Of a stretch of DNA of 64,000 bases, positions 53,002 to 60,968 are shown one piece after another. The DNA comes from Halobellus captivus. GTDB lineage: Archaea > Halobacteriota > Halobacteria > Halobacteriales > Haloferacaceae. The notes below the pieces were generated by a model. It saw only the letters and a list, made by a program, of their open reading frames with translations, searched no databases and was not told where the DNA came from. Position 1 is the first letter of the stretch. Every line of letters begins with the position of its first letter. The stretch is taken from the NCBI RefSeq assembly GCF_007655485.1, contig NZ_VJXQ01000003.1:96941-160940 (forward strand), given 5' to 3'. Made by a program: the position numbers and the translations under genes.

Positions 53002-53565
53002 TCAGCCGTCGAGCAGACCGAGATCGTTCAGCCGGGACACGATAACGTCGACCGCCTCGCGGGCGTCGTCAGGCGCTTTCCCGCCGGTGATGACGAGTTT
53101 CCCGGAGCCGAACAGCAGCGCGACGACGGAGGGTTCGTCGAGTCGATAGACCAGTCCGGGGAACTGCTCGGGCTCGTACTCGATGTTTTCGAGACCCAGA
53201 CCGATGGCGATGGCGTTGAGGTTGAGATTTCGACCGAGGTCCGCGGACGTGACGATGTTCTGGACCGTGATCTCTGGGTCGTCATCCACGGGGATCTTCA
53301 GCTCGCGGAGTTTGTCGAAGACGATGTGGAGGCTCTCGTGGACGTCGTCGGTCGACTTCGCACCGGTGCAGACGATCTTGCCAGAACGGAAGATGAGCGC
53401 CGCCGACTTCGGATTCTGCGTCCGGTAGACGAGACCGGGAAACTGCTCGGGGTCGTAGTCCGCGCCTTCAAGATCCATCGCCACGCTCTGGAGATCGAGC
53501 TCCTGACCGATCCCGGTGGAGGCGACGACGTTCTCGATGTTGATCGTGTCCTTGGGGTCGCTCAT
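53002..53565 (-). CDS. tbp: TATA-box-binding protein
   Basis: General transcription factor that binds TATA boxes. 187 residues, two direct repeats of about 90: IENVVASTGIGQELDLQSVA with EQFPGLVYRTQNPKSAALIF, and VQNIVTSADLGRNLNLNAIA with EQFPGLVYRLDEPSVVALLF. Highly acidic, as in halophiles. Its own upstream region carries several TATA-like elements. One of the TBP genes that haloarchaea keep, probably the main one (TbpE-like) by its canonical repeats. Confidence 0.97.
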   Translation of the reverse strand: MSDPKDTINIENVVASTGIGQELDLQSVAMDLEGADYDPEQFPGLVYRTQNPKSAALIFRSGKIVCTGAKSTDDVHESLHIVFDKLRELKIPVDDDPEITVQNIVTSADLGRNLNLNAIAIGLGLENIEYEPEQFPGLVYRLDEPSVVALLFGSGKLVITGGKAPDDAREAVDVIVSRLNDLGLLDG

Positions 53566-53717
53566 TATAACGACTTAAACGATGTATTTAAGGTTTAAAA
53601 AGGTTGGTGCGGGCCGTCGGCCGATCTTCCCTCGGTATGGACGACTACTCATCGCAACTACCGCACCGCTGTCCGAAGATTCGACACCCTGATTTGCGAC
53701 CCTCCCCAGGTTCGGCC
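53566..53717. promoter_or_regulatory. AT-rich divergent promoter of tbp and the tRNA methyltransferase gene
   Basis: On the minus strand CTTAAATAC and TTTAAG lie within 10-27 bases of the tbp ATG; on the plus strand TTTAAAAAGG (53594-53603) points at the methyltransferase. Three such elements in 40 bases could allow TBP to regulate itself. Confidence 0.45.
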
Positions 53718-54704
53718 GTGTACTATCTGGAGCTCGCTGGTGAGGCCGACGACGAGGCGTTCGCCGCCCTGGAAGCCCAGCGAGCGGCCGCCTCCGCGGT
53801 CGAGCGCGTCGCGCCGGGGCTCGCGACGGCCCGCGGGGTGCGGCTGGACCGAGTTCCTGCGCTCGCCTACACCCGCCACGTCTCCGAACTCGTCGGGCGA
53901 GCGGCGGCGTCGGTGTCGGACGCAGCCGCCACCCTGACCGCCGCGTCGTTCGAGCGGTCGGGAACCGTCGCGGTCCGGGCTCGAAACGTCCGCGGCACGG
54001 CCGACGCGAGCACGTCCGAGGCGGAGCGAACGCTGGGCGGCGTGCTCGTCGACCGCGGCTTCGACGTCGATCTCGACGACCCCGATCACGAACTCCGGGT
54101 CTGCTTCTCGGAGGAGATCTGCCTCCTCGGCTGGGCCGCTGCCGAGCGCGACGCGGCGTTCGGCTCGCGCGCGCCCACGGATCGACCCTTCTTCCAACCG
54201 GGCAGTATGGCCCCGATGGACGCCCGCGCGTACGTCAACCTCGCCGCCGGGGCGTCGCTCCCGGACGCGACGGTCCTGGACCCGATGTGCGGCACCGGCG
54301 GCCTGCTGATCGAAGCGGGACTCGTCGGCGCGCGGGCCGTCGGCTCCGACGCCCAGCGGAAGATGGCCCGCGGCGCGGCGCAGAACCTCGACTACTACCT
54401 TTCATCTCCTTGGGACGTCGTTCGCGGCGACGCCACGGAACTGCCTCTCGTAGACGACGCCGTCGACGCGGTCGTCTTCGACGCGCCCTACGGCCGCCAG
54501 TCGAAGATCGCCGGACACGAACTGGCGGATCTCGTCGGCGGCGCGCTCACCGAGGCGGCGCGGGTCGCTCCCGCGTGCGTCCTCGTCGCCGACCGCTCGT
54601 GGGAGGCAGCAGCCAGAGAGGCCGGGTGGACGGTCACCGCGCAGTTCGAGCGCCGCGTTCACCGGTCGCTGGTTCGGTACGTTCACGTCCTAGATCGGCC
54701 GTAG
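53718..54704 (+). CDS. tRNA (guanine(10)-N2)-dimethyltransferase (TrmG10/Trm11-like)
   Basis: 328 residues: an N-terminal THUMP-like part (RASxVGR-type segment, LGGVLVDRGFDVDLDDPDHE) and a C-terminal Rossmann methyltransferase with VLDPMCGTGGLLIEAGLVGA and the catalytic VVFDAPYGRQSK (DAPYG, a variant of the DPPYG motif). Modifies G10 of tRNA with SAM. The GTG at 53718 is preferred since relatives begin with YLLELGGE-type sequence; ATG at 53637 would add 27 atypical residues. Confidence 0.88.
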   Translation: MYYLELAGEADDEAFAALEAQRAAASAVERVAPGLATARGVRLDRVPALAYTRHVSELVGRAAASVSDAAATLTAASFERSGTVAVRARNVRGTADASTSEAERTLGGVLVDRGFDVDLDDPDHELRVCFSEEICLLGWAAAERDAAFGSRAPTDRPFFQPGSMAPMDARAYVNLAAGASLPDATVLDPMCGTGGLLIEAGLVGARAVGSDAQRKMARGAAQNLDYYLSSPWDVVRGDATELPLVDDAVDAVVFDAPYGRQSKIAGHELADLVGGALTEAARVAPACVLVADRSWEAAAREAGWTVTAQFERRVHRSLVRYVHVLDRP

Positions 54705-54762
54705 CGGCTGGGGGGCTCGGACCTAATTCGCACTCGTGGTTGGATCCGGGCTCGCCGTGGCG

Positions 54763-54942
54763 TTACTCGAAGCCGCTGATCGGGGTCACGAGCCACTGTG
54801 CCGGGTCGTCGCGGCGGCGGACTTCGACCCGTCGGATCCACTTCACCCACTGGAAGATCTGATCAACTCTGTCGACACCTCGTCGACCCGAGACGAAAAG
54901 CCGGTTGCGGCGTTCTCTCCCGTGGCGTGTCTCCGGCGTCCG
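54763..54942 (-). pseudogene. Orphan coding fragment downstream of asd
   Basis: An open frame with a natural-looking protein end, DQIFQWVKWIRRVEVRR then DDPAQWLVTPISGFE and TAA at 54763-54765. Upstream it runs about 25 less convincing residues to a TGA and has no ATG; only an internal GTG (W-V-K) could start it. It might be the tail of a decayed gene or a very short real one. Family not recognised. Confidence 0.3.
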
Positions 54943-54984
54943 TCACCGTTCTTTCGCCACGGCGTCCGTTACCGTTCTTTCGCC
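54934..54984. repeat. 26-bp tandem duplication across the asd stop codon
   Basis: CGGCGTCCGTCACCGTTCTT (then TCGCC) at 54934-54958 is repeated at 54960-54984 with one C-to-T change, unit length 26. The second copy contains the asd stop codon and the final AKER codons, so the gene's 3' end was duplicated. Confidence 0.8.
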
Positions 54985-55574
54985 GCGACGATCGATTCTC
55001 CCGCCCGGACGCGATCTCCTTCCTCGACCAGCAGATCCCCGCGGTCGTACGGCGGCGGCAGGAGGACGTCCGCGCGCGAGCCGAAGTCGATGTGGCCGAT
55101 CCGCTGGGCGCGCGCGAGGTCGTCGCCGCGCTCGACGTACGGGTGGATTCGCCGGGCGAACGCGCCAGCGATCAGCGAGAGTTCGGCCGGTCCCTCCTCG
55201 GTCGCGACGTCGACGTCGACGCGTTCGTTTCGCTCCGATTCCTTCGAAAACGCGGGGAGGTGCTTTCCCGGTCGGTGGGTGACGCGCTCGACGCGCCCCT
55301 CGAACGGCGCGCGGTTCACGTGGACGTCGGTCACGTTCATGAACACGCCCACTCGAAGCTGGTCGCCCTCCTCGCGGACGACGGAGACGTGCCCCTCCGC
55401 GGGCGAGACGACGCCGGGGCCGGAGGGACGGCGCTCGGGGTCGCGGAAGAACCACATCACGAAGCCGCCGACCGCGAGCGCGACGATCGCGAACGGCGAG
55501 GCGAGCAGCGAGAGTACCGCGGCGGCCGCGAACGCCGGAACCGCGAACCGCCGCACGCCCGGCGCGAAGCGCAT
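54969..55574 (-). CDS. asd: Archaetidylserine decarboxylase (Asd/PssD-like)
   Basis: 201 residues, the short membrane form of phosphatidylserine decarboxylase: two N-terminal hydrophobic segments (VPAFAAAAVLSLLASPFA, IVALAVGGFVMWFFRDPE), GVVSPAEGHVSVVREEGDQL, FMNVTDVHVNRAPFEGRVER, and the self-cleavage site in HIDFGSRADVLLP where the Ser becomes the pyruvoyl group. Makes archaetidylethanolamine; in Haloferax the homologue is needed for archaeosortase lipid anchoring. It ends in a tandem duplication. The rfcC gene immediately precedes it with no gap. Confidence 0.9.
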   Translation of the reverse strand: MRFAPGVRRFAVPAFAAAAVLSLLASPFAIVALAVGGFVMWFFRDPERRPSGPGVVSPAEGHVSVVREEGDQLRVGVFMNVTDVHVNRAPFEGRVERVTHRPGKHLPAFSKESERNERVDVDVATEEGPAELSLIAGAFARRIHPYVERGDDLARAQRIGHIDFGSRADVLLPPPYDRGDLLVEEGDRVRAGESIVAAKER

Positions 55575-56669
55575 CTAGGCGAACGCCTCCCCGTCGAGTT
55601 CGGACTGGCCGCCCGCCCACGCGGCCAAGAGGTGGGTGAGGTGCAATCGGCCGTCGTTGCCCTCCGCGAGGTCGAGATCGACGCTCCCGGCGAGTCGGTG
55701 GAGACGGATCAGGTTCCGTTCGCCGAACTCCTCGGGGTAGGTGTCGGCGACGTGCAGGAGTTCCGTGAGGAGTTCCTGCCCGCCGAATCCCTCGTCGTCG
55801 AGGAGCGTGGTCAACTGCTTTCTGGCGTCTGGAATCTCCCCCGCCGCGGCGGCGTCGAGCACTGATTTCAGCGCGTCGTCGTGGCCCGCCTCCGAGAGCG
55901 CGGTTCCCACCGATTCGACGCTGATCGCTCCGTCGCCCTCGACGGCGGCGCGCTGGGCCGCGAGAACCGCATAACGGAGGTCGCCGTCGGCCTTCGAGGC
56001 GATGAGGTTCAGCGCCATCGCGTCGGCGTCGACGCCTTCCGCCTCCGCGATGGTCGCGAGCACCGTCTCGATCTCGTCGGTCGTCGGCGCGCGCACGGGA
56101 ACCGGGAAACACCGCGAGCGGATCGGCGGGATGAGCTTCGAGGGCTGCCGCGTCGTGATCACGAACTGCGTGTTCCGGTGGTACTGTTCCATCACGCGAC
56201 GGAGCGCCTGCTGGAAGTCCTCGCGGATGGTCTCGGCGTTGTCCAAGAGGACGGTCTTGTACGTCCCCGAAGCGGGTTGATACGAGGAGAGCTCCTGCAT
56301 CACGTGCGAGATCATATCGCGCTTGGACCACTCGCGCTTGTACTTGTTCCCCTTCCCGCCGCGGCGATACTGCTTCGAGAACTCGGTCTGCCCCTGTAAG
56401 AAGCGCGAAAACCGCGGGTCATCGCGGATCTCTTTCTTTGTCCGGCTGAAGAAGTCAGCGACGTTGATCTCGACTAAGTCGGCGTCGGGATCCTCGTGCG
56501 CCTCGCGGGCTAGCGCGCGCACGGCGGCGGTCTTGCCGACGCCTGCGGGCCCCTGAACGACGAGGTTCATCGGTTGGTCCACGGTTCGAGAGAGTCGCTC
56601 TCGAACTTCCGCTTGCGGCAGTTCCGCGAGCGACGGCGCGTGCTTTTCGGTCCACAGGGGCGCGTCCAT
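55575..56669 (-). CDS. rfcC: Replication factor C small-subunit homologue RfcC
   Basis: AAA+ clamp-loader subunit, 364 residues. Seen: WTEKHAPSLAELPQAEVRER, Walker A QGPAGVGKTAAVRALAR, a degenerate Walker B VLLDNAETIREDFQQ instead of DEAD, and the conserved arginine SRC motif in LIPPIRSRCFPVPV. A lysine/arginine-rich insert (FSKQYRRGGKGNKYKREW) follows Walker A. Haloarchaea have a second, divergent small RFC subunit of this type; the changed Walker B suggests it is not an active ATPase on its own. asd follows directly. Confidence 0.92.
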   Translation of the reverse strand: MDAPLWTEKHAPSLAELPQAEVRERLSRTVDQPMNLVVQGPAGVGKTAAVRALAREAHEDPDADLVEINVADFFSRTKKEIRDDPRFSRFLQGQTEFSKQYRRGGKGNKYKREWSKRDMISHVMQELSSYQPASGTYKTVLLDNAETIREDFQQALRRVMEQYHRNTQFVITTRQPSKLIPPIRSRCFPVPVRAPTTDEIETVLATIAEAEGVDADAMALNLIASKADGDLRYAVLAAQRAAVEGDGAISVESVGTALSEAGHDDALKSVLDAAAAGEIPDARKQLTTLLDDEGFGGQELLTELLHVADTYPEEFGERNLIRLHRLAGSVDLDLAEGNDGRLHLTHLLAAWAGGQSELDGEAFA

Positions 56670-56722
56670 TAGCGTCGGGTAGTCGACGGGAGGGTAAGAA
56701 ACTCTCCCTCTCTCCGCGGGCG

Positions 56723-57220
56723 CTACGGCGAGCGCTCGCGTTCGGGGTCGACCCGCTCCGTCCGATCAGCCTCGTATTCGGGTCGACGCCGACCGATGCG
56801 TTCGCGTGCGTTCTCGGGGATATCCGTCTCCAGGAGCACTTCCAACTTCCGCTCGAACTGCTCGTCGGAGAGATCACCGCGCGCGTACCGCTCTCGGAGG
56901 CGTGCGAGCGCGGCATCGACATCCTCGGTCGTGTGGTCTCCAGCGCCCCGACTCTCCTCGGATGCGAACCGCTGGCGCTCTTCGTTCCCGTCGTCGGTAT
57001 CGGACGCCCCCCGAAGGAGCGACACGAGCGGGACCAACACCGCGTACCCGACGACGAAGATGATCCAGAAATCGACCGCCGCGAGAACCGGCACGCCGAA
57101 CAGCGATCCGAGCCCCGCTCCGAGTACCAACAGCGCCGTGGCTCCGACGACCGGATCGTCGGCGTCGCCGGAGGTCTCGTCCCACCAACGGTCCGTTCGC
57201 GAGCCGGGACCACCGTCCAT
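56723..57220 (-). CDS. Membrane protein with C-terminal SHOCT domain
   Basis: 165 residues: an acidic start, two hydrophobic segments (VVGATALLVLGAGLGSLFGV, FWIIFVVGYAVLVPLVSLLR), an acidic linker, and the SHOCT motif LARLRERYARGDLSDEQFERK with KLEVLLET. SHOCT domains are short oligomerising tails found on many archaeal membrane proteins. Function unknown. The last 25 residues are charged. Confidence 0.82.
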   Translation of the reverse strand: MDGGPGSRTDRWWDETSGDADDPVVGATALLVLGAGLGSLFGVPVLAAVDFWIIFVVGYAVLVPLVSLLRGASDTDDGNEERQRFASEESRGAGDHTTEDVDAALARLRERYARGDLSDEQFERKLEVLLETDIPENARERIGRRRPEYEADRTERVDPERERSP

Positions 57221-57312
57221 ACTCGTGGATGCGTCCGGCGGTCACAAAAAGCTACGTCGGCGACGGGACGCGGATCCGACACGCGTTTACCCTGTCGCCT
57301 CTCAGGAAACGT

Positions 57313-58248
57313 ATGTCGATGCGCGTGACGTTTCTCGGGACTGGCGGGGCCGTACCGACGACCCAGCGGGGACCGAGCGCCTTCTTCGTCGAACGCGAGG
57401 GCGAACGCCTGTTGTTCGACTGCGGCGAGGGGACCCAGCGGCAGATGATGCGGTTCGGGACGGGGTTCTCGGTCTCGCACCTGTTCGTCACGCACCTCCA
57501 CGGCGACCACGTCCTCGGGATTCCCGGTCTCGTTCAGACGATGGACTTCAACGACCGCGAGGACCCGCTCGCGGTCTACGGTCCCCCGGGATCGAAGCGA
57601 CACTTGAAACGGCTCGTCGAGGCTGGCGGCTACCGACCCGACTTCCCGCTTACCGTCCGCGAGGTTCGTCCCGGAACGGTCGCGCTCGCCGCCGACGAGT
57701 ACGAGGTCCGGACGTTCGAGACGACGCACCGTACTACCAGTTCGGTCGGGTACGCGCTCGTCGAAGACGACAGACGCGGTCGGTTCGACCGCGAGAAGGC
57801 CGAAGCGCTCGGCGTCCCGGTCGGGCCGCAGTTCGGCCGCCTCCACAACGGCGAAACGATCGAACTCGACGACGGGCGGGTGATCGAACCGGAACAGGTG
57901 GTCGGCGATCCCCGTCCCGGGCGGCGCTTCGTCTACACCGGTGACACGCGCCCCGTGGACGCGACCGTCGAGGTCGTCGACGAACCGGACCTCCTCGTCC
58001 ACGACGCCACCTTCGGGGACGAGTGGGCCGACAGAGCGCGGCAGACGGGGCACTCGACGGGACGCGAAGCGGCCGAGATCGCGAACCGGGCCGGGGCGAC
58101 GTCTCTCGCGCTCACGCACATCTCCTCGCGGTACGCCGCCGACGCGAGTCCGATCGAACGCGAGGCGCGCGAGACGTTCGACGGCGACGAGGCGTTCGTC
58201 CCGAACGATGGCCGGACGTTCGAGATCCCGTTCCCCGACGACGAGTAG
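57313..58248 (+). CDS. rnz: Ribonuclease Z
   Basis: Removes the 3' trailer of tRNA precursors. 311 residues, short (ElaC-like) form. Metallo-beta-lactamase motifs: RVTFLGTGGAVPTTQRGPSA, HLFVTHLHGDHVLGIPGLVQ, FVYTGDTRPVD and LALTHISSRY with the final His. The flexible exosite region (GPPGSKRHLKRLVEAGG) is present. GCGTTTACCC at about -27 supports the ATG at 57313. Confidence 0.96.
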   Translation: MSMRVTFLGTGGAVPTTQRGPSAFFVEREGERLLFDCGEGTQRQMMRFGTGFSVSHLFVTHLHGDHVLGIPGLVQTMDFNDREDPLAVYGPPGSKRHLKRLVEAGGYRPDFPLTVREVRPGTVALAADEYEVRTFETTHRTTSSVGYALVEDDRRGRFDREKAEALGVPVGPQFGRLHNGETIELDDGRVIEPEQVVGDPRPGRRFVYTGDTRPVDATVEVVDEPDLLVHDATFGDEWADRARQTGHSTGREAAEIANRAGATSLALTHISSRYAADASPIEREARETFDGDEAFVPNDGRTFEIPFPDDE

Positions 58249-58315
58249 GCCGTGGGGTGTGCGGAAGTACTCCTCGCGGTCTCTCTTTTTAAGCCGTTCG
58301 CACGTACGGCAGTCT

Positions 58316-59245
58316 ATGGTACTCGAAAGCCTCGGAATCGACGAATCGGTTTCGGTGCTGTTCCCGCCGGAGCGACTGCGAGACGCGCTTCAGCCGTCTC
58401 CGGTCCAGATCGATATCGTCGACGGATCCGCGGATTCGGTCGCCTCTTACGACGGAATCGTTACGTTCGCTCACCGAGCGCAGTACTTCGATCTCGATTG
58501 GGTCCACTCGATCGTAGCGGGCGTCGATCGTTTTCCGACCGACCGGTTCCGCGCCGAGGGTGTCGCGCTGACGAACAGCACCGGAGTCCACGGGGACGCG
58601 ATCGGCGAGACCGTCGCCGGGTACGTGCTCGCGTTCGCCCGGCGTCTCCACACGCACGTCGGAAACCAGCGGCGGGGCACGTGGGTCCGCCCCGACTGGG
58701 ACGAGGCCTGGACGGTCGCTGGCGAACGCGCCTGCGTCGTCGGCCTCGGGAGCCTCGGTCGGGGGATCGTCGACCGACTAACTGGCCTCGGACTCGACGT
58801 GGACGGGGTTCGACGGACGCCGGTCCCCGAACCCGGCGTCGACACCGTGTACACGCCCGCCGATCTGGAAACAGCCGTCTCCGGCGCGAAGTTCGTCGCG
58901 CTCGCGGTGCCGTTGACCGAGCAGACGGAGCGACTCGTCGACGGGGACGTCTTCGCGGCGATGCGAGAGGACGCGTATCTCCTGAACGTCAGTCGCGGGG
59001 GCGTCGTCGATCAGGACGCGCTCGTCGAGGCGCTCGAAGACGGTGTGATCGCTGGCGCGGCGCTGGACGTGTTTGAGACGGAACCGCTCCCCGAATCGTC
59101 GCCACTGTGGGGGATGGACGAGGTGATCGTCACTCCGCACGCCGGTTCGGTCTCTCGCGAATACTATCGACACGTCGCAGCGCTCGTCCGAGAGAACGTA
59201 ACGCGGATCCGAAACGGGGACGACCTCGTCAACCGGATCGTGTGA
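58316..59245 (+). CDS. D-isomer-specific 2-hydroxyacid dehydrogenase family protein
   Basis: 309 residues with the NAD-binding core CVVGLGSLGRGIVDRL (GxGxxG), the family signature LLNVSRGGVVDQDALVEALE, the catalytic Glu in GALDVFETEPLPE, and the His in VIVTPHAGSVSREY. The catalytic Arg is expected in NVSRGG. Reduces a 2-oxo acid or oxidises a D-hydroxy acid; substrate unknown. CTTTTTAAGCC at about -26. Stands alone. Confidence 0.9.
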   Translation: MVLESLGIDESVSVLFPPERLRDALQPSPVQIDIVDGSADSVASYDGIVTFAHRAQYFDLDWVHSIVAGVDRFPTDRFRAEGVALTNSTGVHGDAIGETVAGYVLAFARRLHTHVGNQRRGTWVRPDWDEAWTVAGERACVVGLGSLGRGIVDRLTGLGLDVDGVRRTPVPEPGVDTVYTPADLETAVSGAKFVALAVPLTEQTERLVDGDVFAAMREDAYLLNVSRGGVVDQDALVEALEDGVIAGAALDVFETEPLPESSPLWGMDEVIVTPHAGSVSREYYRHVAALVRENVTRIRNGDDLVNRIV

Positions 59246-59326
59246 CCCGCGCTTCGACGGCGAGAGCGACCGAGTACGAACGTGATCGGGTTAAGGTATA
59301 GGATGTCGCGTCCTGTATTTCCGACT

Positions 59327-59566
59327 ATGTGCCCCCACACGACTGACGGTTCGGAGCAGAAGTCGTTGGACGTCCGCGAAATCGACGGCGAACCGTTCAA
59401 CGACATTATCGCCGCGCTCGACGGCCTCTCCGACGACGAATCGCTCCTGTTGATCAACAGTTTCGAGCCGAAACCGCTCTACGACGTGCTCGAACAGCGC
59501 GGGTTCGAGTACGAGACGACGAGTCCGGACTCGGAGACGTGGCATATCGAGATCACCGCCGCGTGA
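59327..59566 (+). CDS. DUF2249 domain protein
   Basis: 79 residues, one DUF2249 (TusA-like) domain: LDVREIDGEPFNDIIAALDG, SLLLINSFEPKPLYDVLEQR, FEYETTSPDSETWHIEITAA. The domain shares the SirA/TusA fold but here the Cys of TusA is absent; the single Cys (MCPH) is at the start. GTTAAGGTATAGG at about -30 supports the ATG. It ends 11 bases from the converging histidine kinase. Confidence 0.88.
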   Translation: MCPHTTDGSEQKSLDVREIDGEPFNDIIAALDGLSDDESLLLINSFEPKPLYDVLEQRGFEYETTSPDSETWHIEITAA

Positions 59567-59577
59567 TCGGACCGTCG

Positions 59578-60699
59578 TCACTGCTTCTTGATCGGATCGC
59601 CGTCACGGCCGTCTGACCGGGCTCCCGCTTCGACACCTGCGGTCACGAAGTTTGCTGTAGCTCGACGGCGAAGGCCGCTCCGCCGAGTTCGCAGTCGCTG
59701 CTGGCTGTCACTGAGTGCGTCGTCGACCCAGACCTCTCCGCCGTACGTCTCGACGAGCGTTTCGACGAGATACAGACCGAGACCCATCCCCTGACTCTCC
59801 CCACTGTGTTCGCCTTTCTGGAAGATCACGTCCCTTCGCTCGTCGGGAATCCCCGGTCCGTTGTCGATCACTCGGACCGTCACGGTCTCATCGCGCTCGG
59901 CCACCCTGACGGCCACCATCGGCGTGTCGCTGTCGTTGTGCTGGATCGCGTTTTTCAACAGGTTTCGGAAGACCGATCCGAGCAGGTCGTCGGCGACGAC
60001 CGACGCGGACGGGATCTCGTTGTAACTCACCTGCGCCTCGGGATAGGCCGCAACGATATCGGTGAGTTCGCGTTCGAGCACGGATTCGAGGTCCACCGGC
60101 CGGAGGCGGTCCTCGACTTCCAGCATAACCTCTGCGAGGTCCCGACCGACGTTGGTTAGTTCGACCGCGTGATCGGCGTGCTGGCGAACTGTTTCGAGGG
60201 ACGAGAGGAGATCCGGGTCGGTACACCGTTCTCTCGCCAGCGTCACGTATCCGGTGATCACCTGCAGATCGTTGCGGATGTCGTGTCGGAGCATCTGATT
60301 CAGCACTTCGAGTCCGTCGCGTTGCTCCTTGACGCGTTGTTCGTACTGTTTCCGATCGGTGATGTCCTGACAGTACGCGACGAATCGATCGCCCGCGACG
60401 GCGACGGCGTCCAAGAGGATGTGGACGTCGCGGCCGTCCGCGTGGACCAGGATCTCTTCAGCCCGGACCCGTCCGCGGTCTCTGAGCCGCTCCAACGACT
60501 CGACTCGCTCGGAATCGGTCGCCCCACGCGCCAGGTCCGGGATCGACATCGAGAGCAGTTCCTCGCGCTGGTATCCGACGAGTTCGCAGGCCGACTCGTT
60601 CACGTCGACGTACCGCCCGCGCTCGTCCGTGACGAACACTGCCACCGGAGACTCCTCAAAATACGTTCGGTACGTGTGCTCTCCGGTCGCGTCCTTCAT
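59578..60699 (-). CDS. PAS-domain histidine kinase, frameshifted near the 3' end
   Basis: As read, 373 residues: a PAS domain (YRTYFEESPVAVFVTDERGR to AYCQDITDRK), the phosphoacceptor LNQMLRHDIRNDLQVITGYV, N box LKNAIQHNDS, G1 VIDNGPGIPDERRD, F and G2 SGESQGMGLGLYLVETLVET. After YGGEVWVDDALSDSQ the frame turns to Arg-rich nonsense. The next frame reads SDCELGGAAFAVELQQTS and stops at 59643, the normal kinase end, so one base was lost or gained near the CAGCAG run (59695-59706). The kinase core is intact. Start ATG at 60699; CATTATATATCTC at 60730-60742 is a TATA element. No response regulator is adjacent. Confidence 0.85.
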   Translation of the reverse strand: MKDATGEHTYRTYFEESPVAVFVTDERGRYVDVNESACELVGYQREELLSMSIPDLARGATDSERVESLERLRDRGRVRAEEILVHADGRDVHILLDAVAVAGDRFVAYCQDITDRKQYEQRVKEQRDGLEVLNQMLRHDIRNDLQVITGYVTLARERCTDPDLLSSLETVRQHADHAVELTNVGRDLAEVMLEVEDRLRPVDLESVLERELTDIVAAYPEAQVSYNEIPSASVVADDLLGSVFRNLLKNAIQHNDSDTPMVAVRVAERDETVTVRVIDNGPGIPDERRDVIFQKGEHSGESQGMGLGLYLVETLVETYGGEVWVDDALSDSQQRLRTRRSGLRRRATANFVTAGVEAGARSDGRDGDPIKKQ

Positions 60700-60830
60700 A
60701 ACGAGTTTGATTACGCAGATGTTCAGCCTGAGATATATAATGATTCCGGGACCTGCGTGTGTTCGGACGGTCGCAGATGCGACCTCATCTACCGGACCGC
60801 GCGTATCGGCGTAGAGCGACACGCTCCCGA

Positions 60831-60931
60831 CATAGAATATCTCTCGACGACATAGAATATCTCTCGACGACATAGAATATCCCTCCTCGACATAGAATAT
60901 CTCTCCCCCGGTGTCAAATCTCTCTCCCCCG
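60831..60931 (+). repeat. Decaying 20-21-bp tandem repeats between the kinase and DUF460 genes
   Basis: Unit CATAGAATATCTCTCGACGA at 60831-60850 and 60851-60870 (identical), then diverging copies at 60871-60890, 60891-60910 and 60911-60931. The units abut with no unique spacers. They sit just upstream of the DUF460 TATA box, and between two divergent genes. Confidence 0.85.
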
Positions 60932-60936
60932 GCGTG

Positions 60937-60948
60937 GAATATATATTC
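60937..60948 (+). promoter_or_regulatory. Palindromic TATA element of the DUF460 gene
   Basis: GAATATATATTC, a perfect 12-base palindrome, centred about 26 bases before the GTG at 60969. It resembles the core of the adjacent tandem repeat unit. Confidence 0.65.
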
Positions 60949-60968
60949 ACAGCCGACCTACCTCGGTT

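Noticed and set aside
54736..55578. Plus-strand frame of 280 codons over asd
   Set aside because: Antisense to asd and of Arg/Ser-rich shadow composition.
60831..60931. Possible CRISPR array
   Set aside because: The units abut directly, with no unique spacers, and no cas genes are in the window.
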